From: Strigops habroptila
Lineage: Eukaryota; Chordata; Aves; Psittaciformes; Psittacidae
Direction of reading: 5' to 3'
Length of the DNA: 64,000 nt
Assembly (NCBI RefSeq): GCF_004027225.2
Contig: NC_044283.2
Span: forward strand, 15,518,992 to 15,582,991
Both the position numbers and the translations under genes were made by a program. Positions 63,318 to 64,000 of the stretch are shown piece by piece; the stretch's first letter is position 1; each line of letters starts with the position of its first letter. The notes below the pieces were generated by a model. The model searched no databases, was not told the origin of the DNA, and saw only the letters and a program-made list of their open reading frames with translations.

Positions 63318-64000
63318 ATGGGGGATCGCAGCCCCGGGCTCCCTCAGACGGCGACCTCCGGCCCCAACCCACCGTCGGGTGTAGGAGGTGCCGGCTCCGC
63401 CGGGCCCTTCCCCTCCCCGGCAGCGGCGGCCGCCTCTCGTTCCTCCTCCTCCTGCCCCTTCTCACCCGCTGTAACCGGTTCCTCCGGCAGCGGCGGCGTG
63501 TCCGGTGGGTCGCCGCCGCCCTCCCTGCTCCCCTCGGCGGCCGCTGCTGCGCATCACCAGAACATGCAGGATGAGCTGATCCTGGGGGTGACACAGCAGC
63601 AGCCGGGCAGCGAGAGGCTGGGCAGCAGCCCCGCATCAGGACACCCCCCTCTCGGCCACCCCTCCTCTGACTTTAAACCCAGTCTCAGCCCCCACCAGGA
63701 TTTAAACAAGCAGCAACCGCAGCAGCAACAGCCGCCGCCTCCTCAGCTGAGCCAGAAGAGGAAAGAGTTTAAGCAGCAGCCGCTCAGCAGCCCAGCCCAG
63801 CTCGGCAGCAGCCACCCCCTGAATAACCACCACCCCCCAGACTATCATCACCACCCCCCTCAGCAGCAGCAGCAGCAGTTCAGCCACCCCACTGACAAGT
63901 ACCAGCAGCAGGAGCACAGGCAACAGCAGCAGCTCCAGCTCCTCAGCGCTCACCCCCCGGAGCCGCCGCGGACGGGGGACTTCCCGCACCACCGGCCCCT
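63318..64000 (+). CDS. CPEB2: CPEB-family protein, N-terminal part (probably CPEB2), cut by window end
   Basis: The frame is open from the ATG at 63318 to the window end, giving 227 codons of a longer protein. It starts MGDRSPGLPQ, is rich in Ser, Pro, Gly and Ala, and has an alanine run before HHQN (residues 79-82). It continues MQDELILGVTQQQPG from residue 83, a basic KRKEF patch (147-151), a His/Pro stretch and a run of six Gln (182-187). The MQDE-L-x-L-G block followed by Gln-rich sequence resembles the known start of CPEB3 and an internal block of CPEB4. I prefer CPEB2 because neither the CPEB4 start nor the CPEB3 continuation is seen, and a large gene desert upstream suits CPEB2. CPEB proteins bind U-rich elements in mRNA 3' UTRs through two C-terminal RRMs and a zinc-binding domain, here outside the window, and control cytoplasmic poly(A) tail length and translation. 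The Gln-rich N-terminus is the regulatory, aggregation-prone part. The start is uncertain: 63318 has T at -3 and G at +4, while the in-frame ATG at 63564 has A at -3. The frame is closed upstream by TAA at 63255. CPEB2 versus a paralogue remains open. Confidence 0.68.
   Translation, partial: MGDRSPGLPQTATSGPNPPSGVGGAGSAGPFPSPAAAAASRSSSSCPFSPAVTGSSGSGGVSGGSPPPSLLPSAAAAAHHQNMQDELILGVTQQQPGSERLGSSPASGHPPLGHPSSDFKPSLSPHQDLNKQQPQQQQPPPPQLSQKRKEFKQQPLSSPAQLGSSHPLNNHHPPDYHHHPPQQQQQQFSHPTDKYQQQEHRQQQQLQLLSAHPPEPPRTGDFPHHRP

Larger units (their letters stand above)
61975..64000. promoter_or_regulatory. CpG island over promoter and first coding exon
   Basis: GC content and CpG frequency rise sharply at about 61.98 kb compared with the AT-rich desert to the left, and stay high to the window end. 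The island holds promoter motifs, the 5' leader and the CPEB N-terminal coding segment. It includes an 11-base G run at 62175-62185. Long open frames on the opposite strand here result from lack of AT-rich stop codons and are not taken as genes. The 350 bp between 61.98 and 62.33 kb show no specific motif beyond CpG richness. Confidence 0.8.

Noticed and set aside
63314..63574. 86-codon plus-strand frame in another phase
   Set aside because: Shadow of the CPEB frame beginning at a GTG; Arg/Leu-rich and stops inside the real coding sequence.
62953..63636. 227-codon minus-strand open frame
   Set aside because: It runs antisense over the leader and CPEB coding segment; Arg/Pro/Gly-rich, with no recognisable domain.
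63702..63992. Leucine-rich minus-strand frame
   Set aside because: The Leu runs are the antisense reading of CAG/CAC (Gln/His) runs in the CPEB coding strand.

Overview
The window looks like avian nuclear DNA. It is mostly AT-rich and intron-like or intergenic. Its recognisable interspersed repeats are CR1-type LINEs (young CR1 plus an older L3/CR1-like family), and I see no mammalian SINEs or L1. One clear protein-coding gene is present: at the right edge, on the + strand, a GC-rich, glutamine-, proline- and histidine-rich N-terminal coding segment begins that I assign to a CPEB2/3/4-subfamily cytoplasmic polyadenylation element binding protein, most probably CPEB2. Its RRM and zinc-binding domains lie beyond the window. 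No tRNA, rRNA or snRNA gene, CRISPR array, or intact retroviral or LINE open frame was found.

Layout. Positions 1-61.9 kb are a gene desert. It holds CR1 pieces at 8.65-8.80 kb (-), 20.99-21.86 kb (-) and 50.28-50.95 kb (+). Three pieces of one older LINE family lie at 12.60-12.80 kb (+), 32.84-33.24 kb (-) and 42.81-43.80 kb (+). A weak LINE 3' end sits at 52.8-52.9 kb, and a further old dispersed repeat at 61.5-61.7 kb. Within the desert, 26.86-27.14 kb is an orphan CpG-rich patch with a TATAAATA box and, some 470 bp downstream of the box, a strong splice-donor-like sequence. At 33.82-34.06 kb a good splice-acceptor sequence is followed by a protein-like open segment ending in a stop and carrying one apparent single-base frame break. 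I could not name that protein. These two sites are on the same strand and could belong to one undescribed transcript, but that is inference.

From about 61.98 kb to the end is a large CpG island. It contains an octamer (ATGCAAAT), a run of GC boxes that is also a G-quadruplex motif on the - strand, a perfect cAMP-response element (TGACGTCA, 62759-62766), and then a presumed 5' leader of about 500 nt. The leader holds one upstream ORF of 17 codons in a very good Kozak context (63152-63205) and a splice-acceptor-like tract ending at 63275. The main frame has two candidate in-frame starts, 63318 and 63564; the second resembles the start of CPEB3. Together these suggest a CREB-responsive, translationally controlled housekeeping-type promoter for a translational regulator.

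The species, exact repeat subfamilies and the coding status of the orphan exon cannot be settled without searches. The parts of the desert not listed show only AT-rich sequence, short homopolymers and scattered short random ORFs.
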